The translations under genes and the position numbers were made by a program. A stretch of DNA of 12,630 nt, from assembly GCA_045113695.1 (NCBI GenBank), contig JBGUJG010000012.1, positions 1-12,630 of the forward strand. The letters are read 5' to 3'. The notes below the pieces were generated by a model that saw only the letters and a list, made by a program, of their open reading frames with translations, searched no databases and was not told the DNA's origin. This document shows positions 1 through 6,322 of this stretch, in pieces; the first letter of the stretch is position 1; every line of letters starts with the position of its first letter. Source of the stretch: UBA4246 sp045113695. GTDB taxonomy: Bacteria > Bacillota > Clostridia > Christensenellales > Aristaeellaceae.

Positions 1-86
1 CGAGAGGCAAATCCGCTCAGGGGGTGGCATTGGCGGGGGAAGGATTTCCCCGCCAACATGGCTCACGCATTCATGCGTGAGCCGTG
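1..86 (+). mobile_element. Right end of a MITE-like repeat element, copy 1 (truncated by window edge)
   Basis: This stretch matches 1086-1170 at roughly 92% (six substitutions and one gap by eye). It holds two strong hairpins: a 12-bp stem at about 30-56 (TTGGCGGGGGAA, loop GGA) and a 13-bp stem at about 57-86 with loop TTCA. Differences from the other copy fall so that G-C pairs become G-U pairs, so both stems stay intact in each copy. Similarity stops at 86, taken as the element end by comparison with copy 2. The left part lies outside the window, so its target duplication (expected to match 87-96) cannot be seen. No coding frame is evident. Confidence 0.7.
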
Positions 87-105
87 CGGCCGGTCAAACG
101 GGCGG

Positions 106-134
106 TTGCGGTTTATGCCGGGATGTGCTATACT
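106..134 (+). promoter_or_regulatory. Sigma-A promoter of the SH3b gene
   Basis: TTGCGG at 106-111 and TATACT at 129-134 are separated by 17 bp, about 50 bp upstream of the gene's start codon. The -35 box starts 20 nt after the last base of the repeat element. Confidence 0.7.
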
Positions 135-187
135 GAAGCAAAAGACTGCCTGGATGGCTGAATGCATATGAAGGAGAGATGAACCGC

Positions 188-850
188 ATGAAAAGACAGT
201 TTGGAAAGTCGTTCGTATCCCTGCTGGTGATCGTGTCTGTGCTGCTGGGCGGTTTTGCCGCCCTGGCGGAAGATTTCCCGTTCACGGCCATCGGCGGGGA
301 CGGAGGCGCCAGGCTCCGCAGCTATCCGAGCGCCGGCGCCACGGTGGTCGGAACGCTTCAGGCCGGGGAACTGGTCACCGTGACCGGGCGTCAGGGAGAC
401 TGGTATGCCGTGACCGGCCCGGTTTCGCGGGCGTATGTCAGCGTCAGCCAGGTCCGCTTTTTCAGCAAAACCACATACAATCCCATCGATATGGCCCTGG
501 TCTGGAATCCGGAATACGCCGCCAGTTATTATTCCGTTTTTCCGCAGGCGTCCGGCGTGGAGAAGCATGTCAGCACCGGCCGTCGGGGCGCGAATCTGTA
601 CAGGACCATCGGCACCAGCTTTACCTTCACTGGTCAGGGCGATCCTTTCCAGTCCGGCGGGTCTTTCCGGATCGGCGATCTGAGCAGCATCGAGACGCAG
701 GACAATACGCCGGTCACGCTGCACGCCGATACGGAAGTCTACGTTTTCTGCCTGGTCACTGCGGGCAGCAACAAATATGCCGTGGTCCGGTACGGCAGCA
801 TGTACGGTTACGTGGACGCCAACTATCTGGACTGGGCGACCGCGTGGTAA
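188..850 (+). CDS. Secreted bacterial SH3-domain (SH3b) protein
   Basis: A 220-residue protein with an N-terminal signal peptide: basic MKRQFGK, then a hydrophobic stretch, then a likely signal peptidase I site at ALA before EDFPF. Residues about 35-95 resemble a bacterial SH3 domain (RLRSYPSAGATVVGTL, then GDWYAV and a YVS strand). The last 50 residues (EVYVF, KYAVVRYGSMYGYVDANYL) look like a second SH3-like fold. Such domains usually bind cell-wall peptides, so an extracellular or wall-associated role is inferred; no catalytic domain is seen. The ATG at 188 is preferred over the in-frame ATG at 179 because AAGGAGAG (171-178) is properly spaced only from 188. It appears monocistronic with its own promoter and is flanked by two copies of the repeat element. 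Confidence 0.8.
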   Translation: MKRQFGKSFVSLLVIVSVLLGGFAALAEDFPFTAIGGDGGARLRSYPSAGATVVGTLQAGELVTVTGRQGDWYAVTGPVSRAYVSVSQVRFFSKTTYNPIDMALVWNPEYAASYYSVFPQASGVEKHVSTGRRGANLYRTIGTSFTFTGQGDPFQSGGSFRIGDLSSIETQDNTPVTLHADTEVYVFCLVTAGSNKYAVVRYGSMYGYVDANYLDWATAW

Positions 851-851
851 G

Positions 852-870
852 CAGCGGCTGCAGCCGGCTG
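852..870 (+). terminator. Possible weak terminator hairpin after the SH3b gene
   Basis: Just after the stop codon, CAGCGGCTGCAGCCGGCTG can fold into a GC-rich hairpin with one bulged G. It is followed only by ATTTC rather than a real T run, and that sequence is also part of the direct repeat bordering the inserted element. Termination is therefore uncertain. Confidence 0.3.
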
Positions 871-878
871 ATTTCATC
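869..878 (+). repeat. Left copy of 10-bp direct repeat (probable target-site duplication)
   Basis: TGATTTCATC here is repeated perfectly at 1171-1180, exactly bracketing the 292-bp element. The flanking bases differ on both sides, so the repeat is exactly 10 bp. Confidence 0.75.
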
Positions 879-1170
879 CAGGGTAAACGCACGAGTGAAT
901 AAATCGTCACATTTGAGGCAGCGCTGGCATCTTAAGAGGGGGTGATCAGGGGGAGACTTCCCCCTGATTGTAATCCGCAACGGCGTCATGTACGTCGCGA
1001 GGAGCATTTTTGCGTAGCAGTGCCTGCACTGCAGGAGCATAAAATGCTTTCCTTGCAGATTTGCCGCCCGGGAGTGTCGAAGACACGAGAGGCAAATCTG
1101 TCTGGGGGTGGCATTGGCGGGGGAAGTATTCCCCCGCCAACACGGTTCACGCATTCATGCGTGAGCCGTG
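879..1170 (+). mobile_element. 292-bp MITE-like non-autonomous element, copy 2
   Basis: The stretch is bordered by perfect 10-bp direct repeats. Its ends form imperfect terminal inverted repeats: the left end starts CAGGGTAAACGCACGAGTGA and the right end, read on the minus strand, starts CACGGCTCACGCATGAATGC; 18 of the first 28 positions agree. Inside are several hairpins: a 10-bp stem at about 948-971 (ATCAGGGGGA, loop GACT), AGCATTTT pairing with AAAATGCT around 1004-1050, GCAGTG/CACTGC near 1018-1033, GTGTC/GACAC near 1074-1086, a perfect 12-bp stem at about 1115-1141 and a 13-bp stem at 1141-1170. No plausible protein is encoded, so any transposase must come from elsewhere. The right 85 bp recur at the window start. 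The family is not identified. The alternative is a structured RNA gene, but the direct repeats favour transposition. Confidence 0.7.
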
Positions 1171-1180
1171 TGATTTCATC
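1171..1180 (+). repeat. Right copy of 10-bp direct repeat (probable target-site duplication)
   Basis: TGATTTCATC, identical to 869-878, directly follows the element's right end and lies 10 bp before the -35 box of the tRNA-Leu promoter. Confidence 0.75.
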
Positions 1181-1189
1181 GTATTCCGG

Positions 1190-1218
1190 TTGACTTTTTC
1201 CTTCCCCTTCGTTATACT
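1190..1218 (+). promoter_or_regulatory. Promoter of tRNA-Leu
   Basis: TTGACT at 1190-1195 and TATACT at 1213-1218 have a 17-bp spacer and end 10 bp before the mature tRNA 5' end. The -10 region (TATACTGAAG) is identical to that of the SH3b promoter at 129. Confidence 0.85.
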
Positions 1219-1228
1219 GAAGGGGTAC

Positions 1229-1316
1229 GGGGGCATGGCGGAATTGGCAGACGCCTTGGACTTAAAATCCAATGTCCTTTCCGGACGTGCCGGTTCGAGC
1301 CCGGCTGCCCCTACCA
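1229..1316 (+). tRNA. tRNA-Leu (anticodon UAA)
   Basis: An 88-nt class II tRNA with encoded CCA. The acceptor stem pairs GGGGGCA with TGCCCCT. The D-arm has TGGCGGAATTGGCAGACGC. The anticodon arm is TTGGA, loop CTTAAAA, TCCAA, giving anticodon TAA at 1263-1265, which reads UUA leucine codons. A long variable arm follows (TGTCCTTTCCGGACG), then the T arm GCCGG-TTCGAGC-CCGGC, discriminator A1313 and CCA 1314-1316. Length, long variable arm and anticodon all agree with tRNA-Leu. Confidence 0.96.
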
Positions 1317-1356
1317 GCAGTTTTCTCTTTTGCGCCTGACCGGCGGCGCGCGGAAC

Positions 1357-1386
1357 GGCCTCTGTTTTTTCAGAGGTCTTTTTTTT
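1357..1386 (+). terminator. Rho-independent terminator of tRNA-Leu
   Basis: CCTCTG and CAGAGG form a stem around a TTTTTT loop (1359-1376), followed by TCTTTTTTTT. Confidence 0.85.
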
Positions 1387-1431
1387 ACGGATACTTTCTT
1401 TTTCTTTAACAATATGGTAAAATATCCGTAA
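1385..1431 (+). promoter_or_regulatory. Promoter region of the small ORF-nanE-nanK operon with a 9-bp inverted repeat
   Basis: A candidate -10 box TAAAAT lies at 1418-1423, 30 bp before the small ORF's start; no good -35 is seen at 17 bp (TTTCTT at 1395). TTACGGATA (1385-1393) and TATCCGTAA (1423-1431) form a perfect 9-bp inverted repeat with a 29-bp spacer that spans the promoter, so it could be a two-site operator. The regulator is unknown, and the pairing may be fortuitous in this AT-rich stretch. Confidence 0.4.
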
Positions 1432-1453
1432 CAAAAGTTGGAGGGTTCCTTCG

Positions 1454-1609
1454 ATGGATCAAATGAACGAACAGGAACAGGAAAAGCAATACGTGACTGT
1501 TTCCGTTCCCTGGATTGAACGCTTTGATCACCGCGCGGACGGCTATACGGAACGCCAGGGCATCGGCATCGATTACCTGACCCTGTTGCATGAGAATGAA
1601 TTCAGGTAA
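1454..1609 (+). CDS. Small hypothetical protein (51 aa)
   Basis: The product is a 51-residue acidic/polar peptide starting MDQMNEQEQEKQYVTVSVPW and ending with LLHENEFR. A good ribosome binding site (TGGAGGG, 1439-1445) lies 8 nt before the ATG, which is the main argument that it is translated. There is no signal peptide, membrane segment, cysteine or motif I recognise. It stands first in the probable nanE-nanK transcription unit, about 80 bp before the nanE start. It could be a small regulatory or accessory protein, or a translated leader; the sequence does not decide. Confidence 0.5.
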   Translation: MDQMNEQEQEKQYVTVSVPWIERFDHRADGYTERQGIGIDYLTLLHENEFR

Positions 1610-1670
1610 AGGCCCTGCCTGAAAGGCTGCGGCTGAAAAGGTTCCTGCTGAGACTGTGAAAAACATGGAT

Positions 1671-1678
1671 AGGGGAGG
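1671..1678 (+). promoter_or_regulatory. Ribosome binding site fixing a GTG start for nanE
   Basis: AGGGGAGG lies 10 nt upstream of GTG 1689. The in-frame alternatives GTG 1656 and ATG 1665 lie before this site and lack one of their own, so 1689 is the likely start. Confidence 0.7.
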
Positions 1679-1688
1679 CGTCGGTTCC

Positions 1689-2384
1689 GTGACGAAAGAA
1701 GAACTGTTTGCTGTCATGAAGGGCAGCATCATTGTATCCTGCCAGGCGACACCCGGCGAACCGCTGTATGACAAAGACCGCTCCGTGATGCCGCTGATGG
1801 CCCGCGCAGCCAAGCTGGCGGGGGCGAAAATGATCCGCACCAGCTCGGTGCGGGACATTGTCGGGATCAAGGAAGAGACCGGCCTGCCGGTCATCGGCCT
1901 GATCAAAAGGGAATACCCGGGCTATACCGGGCGCATTACCATGACCATGCGCGAAGTGGATGAGTGCATGGAAGCCCTGAGCGACATCGTATCCATCGAC
2001 TGTACGGACACGGCCCGCGGCGACGGCCTGACCGCGCCGCAGTTTCTCCGGAAAGTCAGGGACAAATACCCGAATATCATCATCATGGCCGACTGCGCGA
2101 CGCTGGAAGAGGCGGTGGCCGCTTATGAAGCGGGGGCAGACCTGGTCGGCAGCACGATGAACGGCTATACGGCCGCGACCGCGCACTGCAAGGGCGATCC
2201 GAATTATGAGCTCGTCCGTCAGATGGCCGAAAAACTCCCGTGCCCGGTGATCGCCGAGGGCCGGGTTCATACGCCGGAACAGGCCCGCAGAATGCTTGAC
2301 ATCGGCGCCTGGGCAGTCGTCGTCGGCGGCGCGATCACCAGGCCGCTGGAAATCGCGCAGAGGTATTTTGCCGCCATCAGATAA
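1689..2384 (+). CDS. nanE: N-acetylmannosamine-6-phosphate 2-epimerase
   Basis: NanE converts ManNAc-6-P to GlcNAc-6-P in the cytoplasm, the last dedicated step of sialic-acid catabolism. The 231-residue product matches the usual TIM-barrel length. Typical signatures are IIVSCQATPGEPLY near the N-terminus, GLIKREYPG (Lys73, corresponding to the catalytic lysine of the family), a VSIDCTD strand (about 102-108), IMADCATLEEA (about 132-142), GSTMNGYT for phosphate-side contacts, AEGR with Glu190 (the second catalytic residue), and VVVGGAITRP as the final phosphate-binding loop. The start is GTG, chosen from the ribosome binding site. nanK follows 12 nt later, and its ribosome binding site overlaps the nanE stop codon, so the two are co-transcribed and probably translationally coupled. 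Confidence 0.93.
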   Translation: MTKEELFAVMKGSIIVSCQATPGEPLYDKDRSVMPLMARAAKLAGAKMIRTSSVRDIVGIKEETGLPVIGLIKREYPGYTGRITMTMREVDECMEALSDIVSIDCTDTARGDGLTAPQFLRKVRDKYPNIIIMADCATLEEAVAAYEAGADLVGSTMNGYTAATAHCKGDPNYELVRQMAEKLPCPVIAEGRVHTPEQARRMLDIGAWAVVVGGAITRPLEIAQRYFAAIR

Positions 2385-2396
2385 GGAGCGGATGAG

Positions 2397-3299
2397 ATGA
2401 TTCTTGCCATCGACATCGGCGGGACAGCCGTCAAGATGGGGCTTCTGAACCCGGACGGCCGGGTGCTGGCCAGGCTGGAGGCCAGCGTTTCCTTTGACGG
2501 CTACCGGACCCCCATCCTGGACACCGTCCGGAAGACCGCCGCGTCGTTTATCGCGTCTCAGGGCGTGACGGTCGAAGGCATCGGCGTTTCCGCGACTGGT
2601 CAGGTGGATACCGCCTCCGGCGCGGTGGTCGGCACCAACGGGAAGATCCCGAACTATGAGGGATCTCCGATCAAGGCTGTGCTGGAAGAGGATTTTCATG
2701 TCCCGGTGTGGGTGCTCAACGACGCCAATGCGGCGGCGCTGGGCGAATGCTTTCTGGGCGCCGGAAAAGGATGCCGGGACGTCCTGATGATCACGCTGGG
2801 AACGGGCGTCGGCGGCGGCCTGGTGCTGAACGGCCGGATTTACGGCGGCAGCCGCGGGCTGGCCGGTGAACTGGGGCATTTTACCCTGTATCAGGACGGG
2901 GTGCCCTGTTCCTGCGGCAGGCGGGGCTGCTATGAGTGCTACGCGTCCGCGTCCGCCCTGGTCCGCCGGGCCGGGGTGAAAGACGGCCGCGCCCTGTTTT
3001 CTGCCGTGCAGAACGGAGACGAAGGGCTCCGGCAGGTGCTGGACGCCTGGCTTTCCGACGTGGCCGCTGGCGTGACCGGGCTGGTGCATATCTTCAACCC
3101 CGAACTGGTGCTGATCGGCGGCGGGGTCTCGGTTCAGGAGCAGCTGCTGATGGAGCCGCTGCGGCGGAAGGTGTTCGCCGGGGTCATGCCGAGGTTTGCC
3201 GAGCGGCTCCGGGTGGAACGGGCGACCCTCGGGAATGACGCCGGGATGATCGGCGCCCTCCGGTTCTGGCTGGACTGCGAGGGCCGGACCCCGGCATAA
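2397..3299 (+). CDS. nanK: N-acetylmannosamine kinase (ROK family)
   Basis: A 300-residue ROK-family sugar kinase, here most likely the ATP-dependent kinase making ManNAc-6-P for NanE. Motifs in order: DIGGT (6-10) for phosphate binding; LNDANAAALGE with the catalytic Asp109; TLGTGVGGGLVLNG (about 133-146); GELGH (157-161), the ExGH substrate/zinc motif; and CSCGRRGCYE (171-180), whose three cysteines together with His161 form the ROK structural zinc site. Residues about 230-245 (NPELVLIGGGVS) are the C-terminal ATP-site strand. It lacks the N-terminal helix-turn-helix of ROK repressors, so it is a kinase rather than a regulator. Glucokinases share these motifs; assignment to ManNAc rests on coupling to nanE and the convergent nanA operon. 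Confidence 0.88.
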   Translation: MILAIDIGGTAVKMGLLNPDGRVLARLEASVSFDGYRTPILDTVRKTAASFIASQGVTVEGIGVSATGQVDTASGAVVGTNGKIPNYEGSPIKAVLEEDFHVPVWVLNDANAAALGECFLGAGKGCRDVLMITLGTGVGGGLVLNGRIYGGSRGLAGELGHFTLYQDGVPCSCGRRGCYECYASASALVRRAGVKDGRALFSAVQNGDEGLRQVLDAWLSDVAAGVTGLVHIFNPELVLIGGGVSVQEQLLMEPLRRKVFAGVMPRFAERLRVERATLGNDAGMIGALRFWLDCEGRTPA

Positions 3300-3332
3300 A
3301 CGGAACTGCTTTTCCGGATCAATACAGAAAAC

Positions 3333-3378
3333 AACGGGCTATCATCCGCCCTTCATGCGCGGCGGATGAAAGCCCGTT
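3333..3378. terminator. Bidirectional terminator between nanK and nanA
   Basis: AACGGGCT/AGCCCGTT (8 bp) and TCATCCGCC/GGCGGATGA (9 bp) form one long stem with a single A-A mismatch and a 10-nt loop. Reading on the + strand continues into TTTCTG, and on the minus strand into GTTGTTTTCTG, so it can serve both converging genes. Confidence 0.8.
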
Positions 3379-3410
3379 TCTGATGAGGGAAGCGCAGGGT
3401 CCGGAACGGA

Positions 3411-4325
3411 TCAGCAGAACTGCTTCACGGCGTCCCGGATATGGCGGGCGGCGGTTTCGACCTTCGGCCAGTCGCCGTCCTGCAGGGCGGTCAGCGGCTT
3501 GCGCACGCCGCCCAGATCGAGGCCTTCGTTGATTTTGAGCACGCCCTTGATGACGGCGTACATATTGCCCCTGCAGGCGCACAGCTCGGAGATGATGGCG
3601 TTGACCTCGTGCTGGATTAGGGCGGCCTCCGGATAGCGTCCGGCCCGGACCAGTTCGTCCATCTTCAGGAAAAGCTCGGGCATCGCGCCGTAGGTGCCGC
3701 CGATCCCCCCGGCCGCGCCGATGGCCCTGCCGGCGACAAACTGCTCGTCGGGGCCGTTGAAGACCACGCAGTTTTCGCCGCCGATGCGCAGGAAGGTGTC
3801 GATATCCTGCGTCGGCATGGAGGAATTCTTGACCCCGATCACGCGGGGGTTTTTCCGCATGGCGGTAAACAGGGAGGGGGTCAGCGCCACGCCGGCCAGC
3901 TGGGGGATGTTGTAGATGATGAAGTCCGTGTTCGGCGCGGCGGAGGAGATGTCGTTCCAGTACGCCTCAATGGAATACTCGGGCAGGTGGAAATAGATCG
4001 GGGGAATGGAGGCGATGGCGTCCACGCCCAGGCTTTCCGCGTGGGCGGCCAGCTGCATGGATTCCCGGGTATTGTTGCAGCCCACGTGGGCGATCACGGT
4101 GCATTCGGCCCGGATCTCGTCCATGACGGCTTCGAGGGTCGCCATCCGCTCTTCCTTTTCCAGGTAGATGCATTCGCCGGAGGAACCGCCCACATACAGG
4201 CCTTTGACGCCCTTGCGGACCAGATGGCGGGCCAGGGCGCGGACGCGCTCCGGGCTCACCTCGTTCTGTTCGTCATAGCAGGCGTAGAACGCCGGGATGA
4301 CGCCATGGTATTTTTCTTGATTCAT
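3411..4325 (-). CDS. nanA: N-acetylneuraminate lyase (DapA/NAL aldolase family)
   Basis: A 304-residue class I aldolase predicted to cleave sialic acid to ManNAc and pyruvate. Family features: GGSSGE (46-51), the carboxylate-binding loop (commonly GSTGE in studied NALs); IYNIPQLAGV with catalytic Tyr138; GVKNSS with the Schiff-base Lys166; and FNGPDEQF (Asp193, Glu194), where the DE pair is typical of NALs and absent from dihydrodipicolinate synthases. The loop at about 207-213 reads GIGGTYG where classical enzymes have GSTYN, so this belongs to a divergent subgroup. It is the last gene of the minus-strand transporter operon, 70 bp after the second permease, with its own AAGGAG site. Another 2-keto-sugar-acid aldolase activity cannot be excluded, but nanE, nanK and the YhcH homologue support sialic acid. 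Confidence 0.87.
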   Translation of the reverse strand: MNQEKYHGVIPAFYACYDEQNEVSPERVRALARHLVRKGVKGLYVGGSSGECIYLEKEERMATLEAVMDEIRAECTVIAHVGCNNTRESMQLAAHAESLGVDAIASIPPIYFHLPEYSIEAYWNDISSAAPNTDFIIYNIPQLAGVALTPSLFTAMRKNPRVIGVKNSSMPTQDIDTFLRIGGENCVVFNGPDEQFVAGRAIGAAGGIGGTYGAMPELFLKMDELVRAGRYPEAALIQHEVNAIISELCACRGNMYAVIKGVLKINEGLDLGGVRKPLTALQDGDWPKVETAARHIRDAVKQFC

Positions 4326-4395
4326 TGGAAATCACACTCCTTGTCTTGCGGATCGGAAGGGCCGCCGGATCAGACGAAGGGACGGGAAACCGGCC

Positions 4396-5295
4396 TCAGC
4401 CTTTGACCGCGCCCATCGTGATGCCGCGGGTAAAGAATTTCTGGAAGAGCAGGAAAATGATGATGATCGGGATCGAGCCCAGGGCAGCGCCGGCCATGAT
4501 CAGGCCGAAGTCCGTGGACAGCTCGCTCTGCAGCTTCGCGATGCCCAGGGAGATGGTCAGCACCTTGGTATCGTTGAGCATGATCAGCTGGAGGAAATAG
4601 TCGTTCCAGGCGGTGATGAAGGTGAAGATCGCCAGCGCGCCGATACCGGGCTTGATCATCGGCAGGACGATGTCGATGAAGGTGCGGACTTCGCCTGCCC
4701 CGTCGATCCGGCCGGCTTCCAGCATCTCGTTGGGGATGCTCTCGGAAAACTGTTTCATCAGGAATACGCCGAAGGGCCAGCCGACGGTCGGCAGGATGAC
4801 GGCCCAGAGGGTGTTGTGCATCTTGAGGAAGGCCATTTCCTTGAGCAGCGGGATCAGGATGACCTGCTTGGGCAGGGCCATCGCGCAGACGAACAGGGAA
4901 AACAGAAAGGCCCTGCCGGTAAACCGCTTCTTGGCCAGGGCATAGCCGCCCATGGCCGCGCAGATGCAGGTCAGGCCCATGGCCGCGGCGCAGAGCAGCA
5001 CGGTGTTGAACAGCCAGGTCATGGCCGGCTTCTGGAAGAGGCGCTGGTAGTTGTCCATCGTGGGCTGCACGGGGAACCATACCGGCACCCGCGCGTTGAT
5101 CGCCAGCTTGGTTTTGAACGAGCCGGTGATGATCCAGTACAGGGGGAAGATCAGCAGCAGGGTGAGGATGATCAGCAGGGCCACGCTGATGACGCGGTAG
5201 GGCGTCAGCGCGTGCACGCTGTGATCCGTGTTATCGACTTCCGGAGCGCGTTTCCTGAACAGGGAGGCGCGCTGTTTCTTTTCCATGGCTGTCAT
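4396..5295 (-). CDS. ABC transporter permease, MalG type (CUT1 family)
   Basis: A 299-residue inner-membrane permease with a short cytoplasmic N-terminus and six predicted membrane segments, the first at about 34-57 (VISVALLIILTLLLIFPLYW). The EAA loop is at about 193-212 (EAGRIDGAGEVRTFIDIVLP), where the ATPase docks. The ending FFTRGITMGAVKG is typical of MalG-like subunits. ATG 5295 is chosen over ATG 5286 because GGGGGAGG lies 8 nt upstream. It starts 17 bp after the MalF-type gene and would pair with it as the transmembrane channel. Organisation resembles the pneumococcal SatABC sialic-acid transporter (binding protein plus two permeases). Substrate is inferred from context only. Confidence 0.9.
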   Translation of the reverse strand: MTAMEKKQRASLFRKRAPEVDNTDHSVHALTPYRVISVALLIILTLLLIFPLYWIITGSFKTKLAINARVPVWFPVQPTMDNYQRLFQKPAMTWLFNTVLLCAAAMGLTCICAAMGGYALAKKRFTGRAFLFSLFVCAMALPKQVILIPLLKEMAFLKMHNTLWAVILPTVGWPFGVFLMKQFSESIPNEMLEAGRIDGAGEVRTFIDIVLPMIKPGIGALAIFTFITAWNDYFLQLIMLNDTKVLTISLGIAKLQSELSTDFGLIMAGAALGSIPIIIIFLLFQKFFTRGITMGAVKG

Positions 5296-5312
5296 CGTTT
5301 TGTCCTCCCCCC

Positions 5313-6221
5313 TCAGCCGTTGTCCGTCCGGGCGAGACGGAACTGGATGGCGCTGAAAACGGCGATGATGACCGCCAGGATGATGCCCATGGCGCTGCCG
5401 TAGCCGTAGTTCTGCAGCTTGAAGGCGTTATAGTAGATATAGTACATGATGGTCTCCGTCGCGTGATTCGGCCCGCCGGAGGTCAGCAGCTGGATCAGGG
5501 CGAAGCACTGGAAGCTGTTGATGGTGGTGATGACCAGGATGTACAGGGTGGTCGGCATGATCTGCGGCCATTTGATGCGCCAGAAAGTCTGCAGGCTGGT
5601 GGCGCCGTCCACGCTGGCGGCCTCGACCAGGGAATGGTCCACGTTGCTCAGCGCGCTGACATACAGGACGATCGGCTGGCCAACGGAGGTGGTCAGCAGG
5701 ATGGTGATGATGCACCACAGCGCCGTATTGGGATCGCCCAGCCAGTTGACATTGGTGCCGATGATGCCCAGCGCCTTGCACACGTAGTTGAGCACGCCGG
5801 TATAGTTGTTGAAGATCCACTTCCACACCACCGTGACGGCCACGGAGCCGGTGACGACCGGCAGATAAAACACGCAGCGGAAAAAGGAGGTGTGCACCTG
5901 CCGCATCTGATAGATCACCGAGGCGACCCACAGGGAAAACAGGCAGGTGATCGGCACGCTGACGACCACGATGAGGATCGTGTTGACCAGCGCCCTGATG
6001 AAAACGGCGTCCCCCAGCATGGTCTGGTAGTTCCCCAGGCCGATGAAGGAGAAGTCGGACATGGTGTAGTTGAAAAAGCTGGTCACCAGACACATGCCCA
6101 TCGGGAAAATCACAAAGCCGGCAAAAAAGAGCAGACTGGGCGCCATGAACAGATAGCCGGCGATGTTTTCACGGCGGCGGGCTTCTTTCATCCCGCGGGA
6201 AACGGAAACAGCTTGCGCCAT
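5313..6221 (-). CDS. ABC transporter permease, MalF type (CUT1 family)
   Basis: A 302-residue permease with six predicted membrane segments; the first (about 23-45, YLFMAPSLLFFAGFVIFPMG) has the usual APSLLFF motif. FIGLGNYQ follows, typical of MalF/UgpA-like proteins. The EAA loop is at 200-220 (EAASVDGATSLQTFWRIKWP), and LLTSGGPNHATET precedes the last segments. The start is uncertain: ATG 6221 is used, but in-frame GTG 6230 and TTG 6233 lie upstream and none has a clear Shine-Dalgarno sequence, unusual next to the strong sites of its neighbours. It lies between the binding-protein gene, from which it is separated by a hairpin, and the MalG-type gene. Confidence 0.9.
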   Translation of the reverse strand: MAQAVSVSRGMKEARRRENIAGYLFMAPSLLFFAGFVIFPMGMCLVTSFFNYTMSDFSFIGLGNYQTMLGDAVFIRALVNTILIVVVSVPITCLFSLWVASVIYQMRQVHTSFFRCVFYLPVVTGSVAVTVVWKWIFNNYTGVLNYVCKALGIIGTNVNWLGDPNTALWCIITILLTTSVGQPIVLYVSALSNVDHSLVEAASVDGATSLQTFWRIKWPQIMPTTLYILVITTINSFQCFALIQLLTSGGPNHATETIMYYIYYNAFKLQNYGYGSAMGIILAVIIAVFSAIQFRLARTDNG

Positions 6222-6246
6222 GTTACGCACCAACTTTCATGTGATG

Positions 6247-6270
6247 AAAACGGGCCCCCCGCTTCGGGGG
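6247..6270 (-). terminator. Attenuator hairpin between binding-protein and permease genes
   Basis: On the minus strand CCCCCG-AAG-CGGGGG forms a 6-bp GC stem, followed after GCCCG by TTTT. A partial terminator here would give more binding protein than permease, a common arrangement in ABC importer operons. Confidence 0.55.
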
Positions 6271-6322
6271 AAACGGGAGGCGCCGTGCAGATTCTCTTCA
6301 TCCGGAGCGGATGATCAGGGGT

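Noticed and set aside
879..1170. Right end or omega-RNA remnant of an IS200/IS605 (TnpB) element, suggested by the terminal hairpins with a TTCATGCGTGAGCC-like arm
   Set aside because: IS200/IS605 insertion makes no target duplication, whereas a perfect 10-bp direct repeat and matching inverted ends bracket this element; no tnpA or tnpB trace is seen.
1147..1434. Minus-strand ORF through the tRNA-Leu gene
   Set aside because: It is the familiar false translation of the antisense of a tRNA-Leu gene and also runs through the terminator.
1602..3089. Long minus-strand open frame opposite nanE and nanK
   Set aside because: It mirrors the codon structure of two clearly recognised + strand genes, spans their junction, and its translation is rich in His, Arg and Gly with no known motif.
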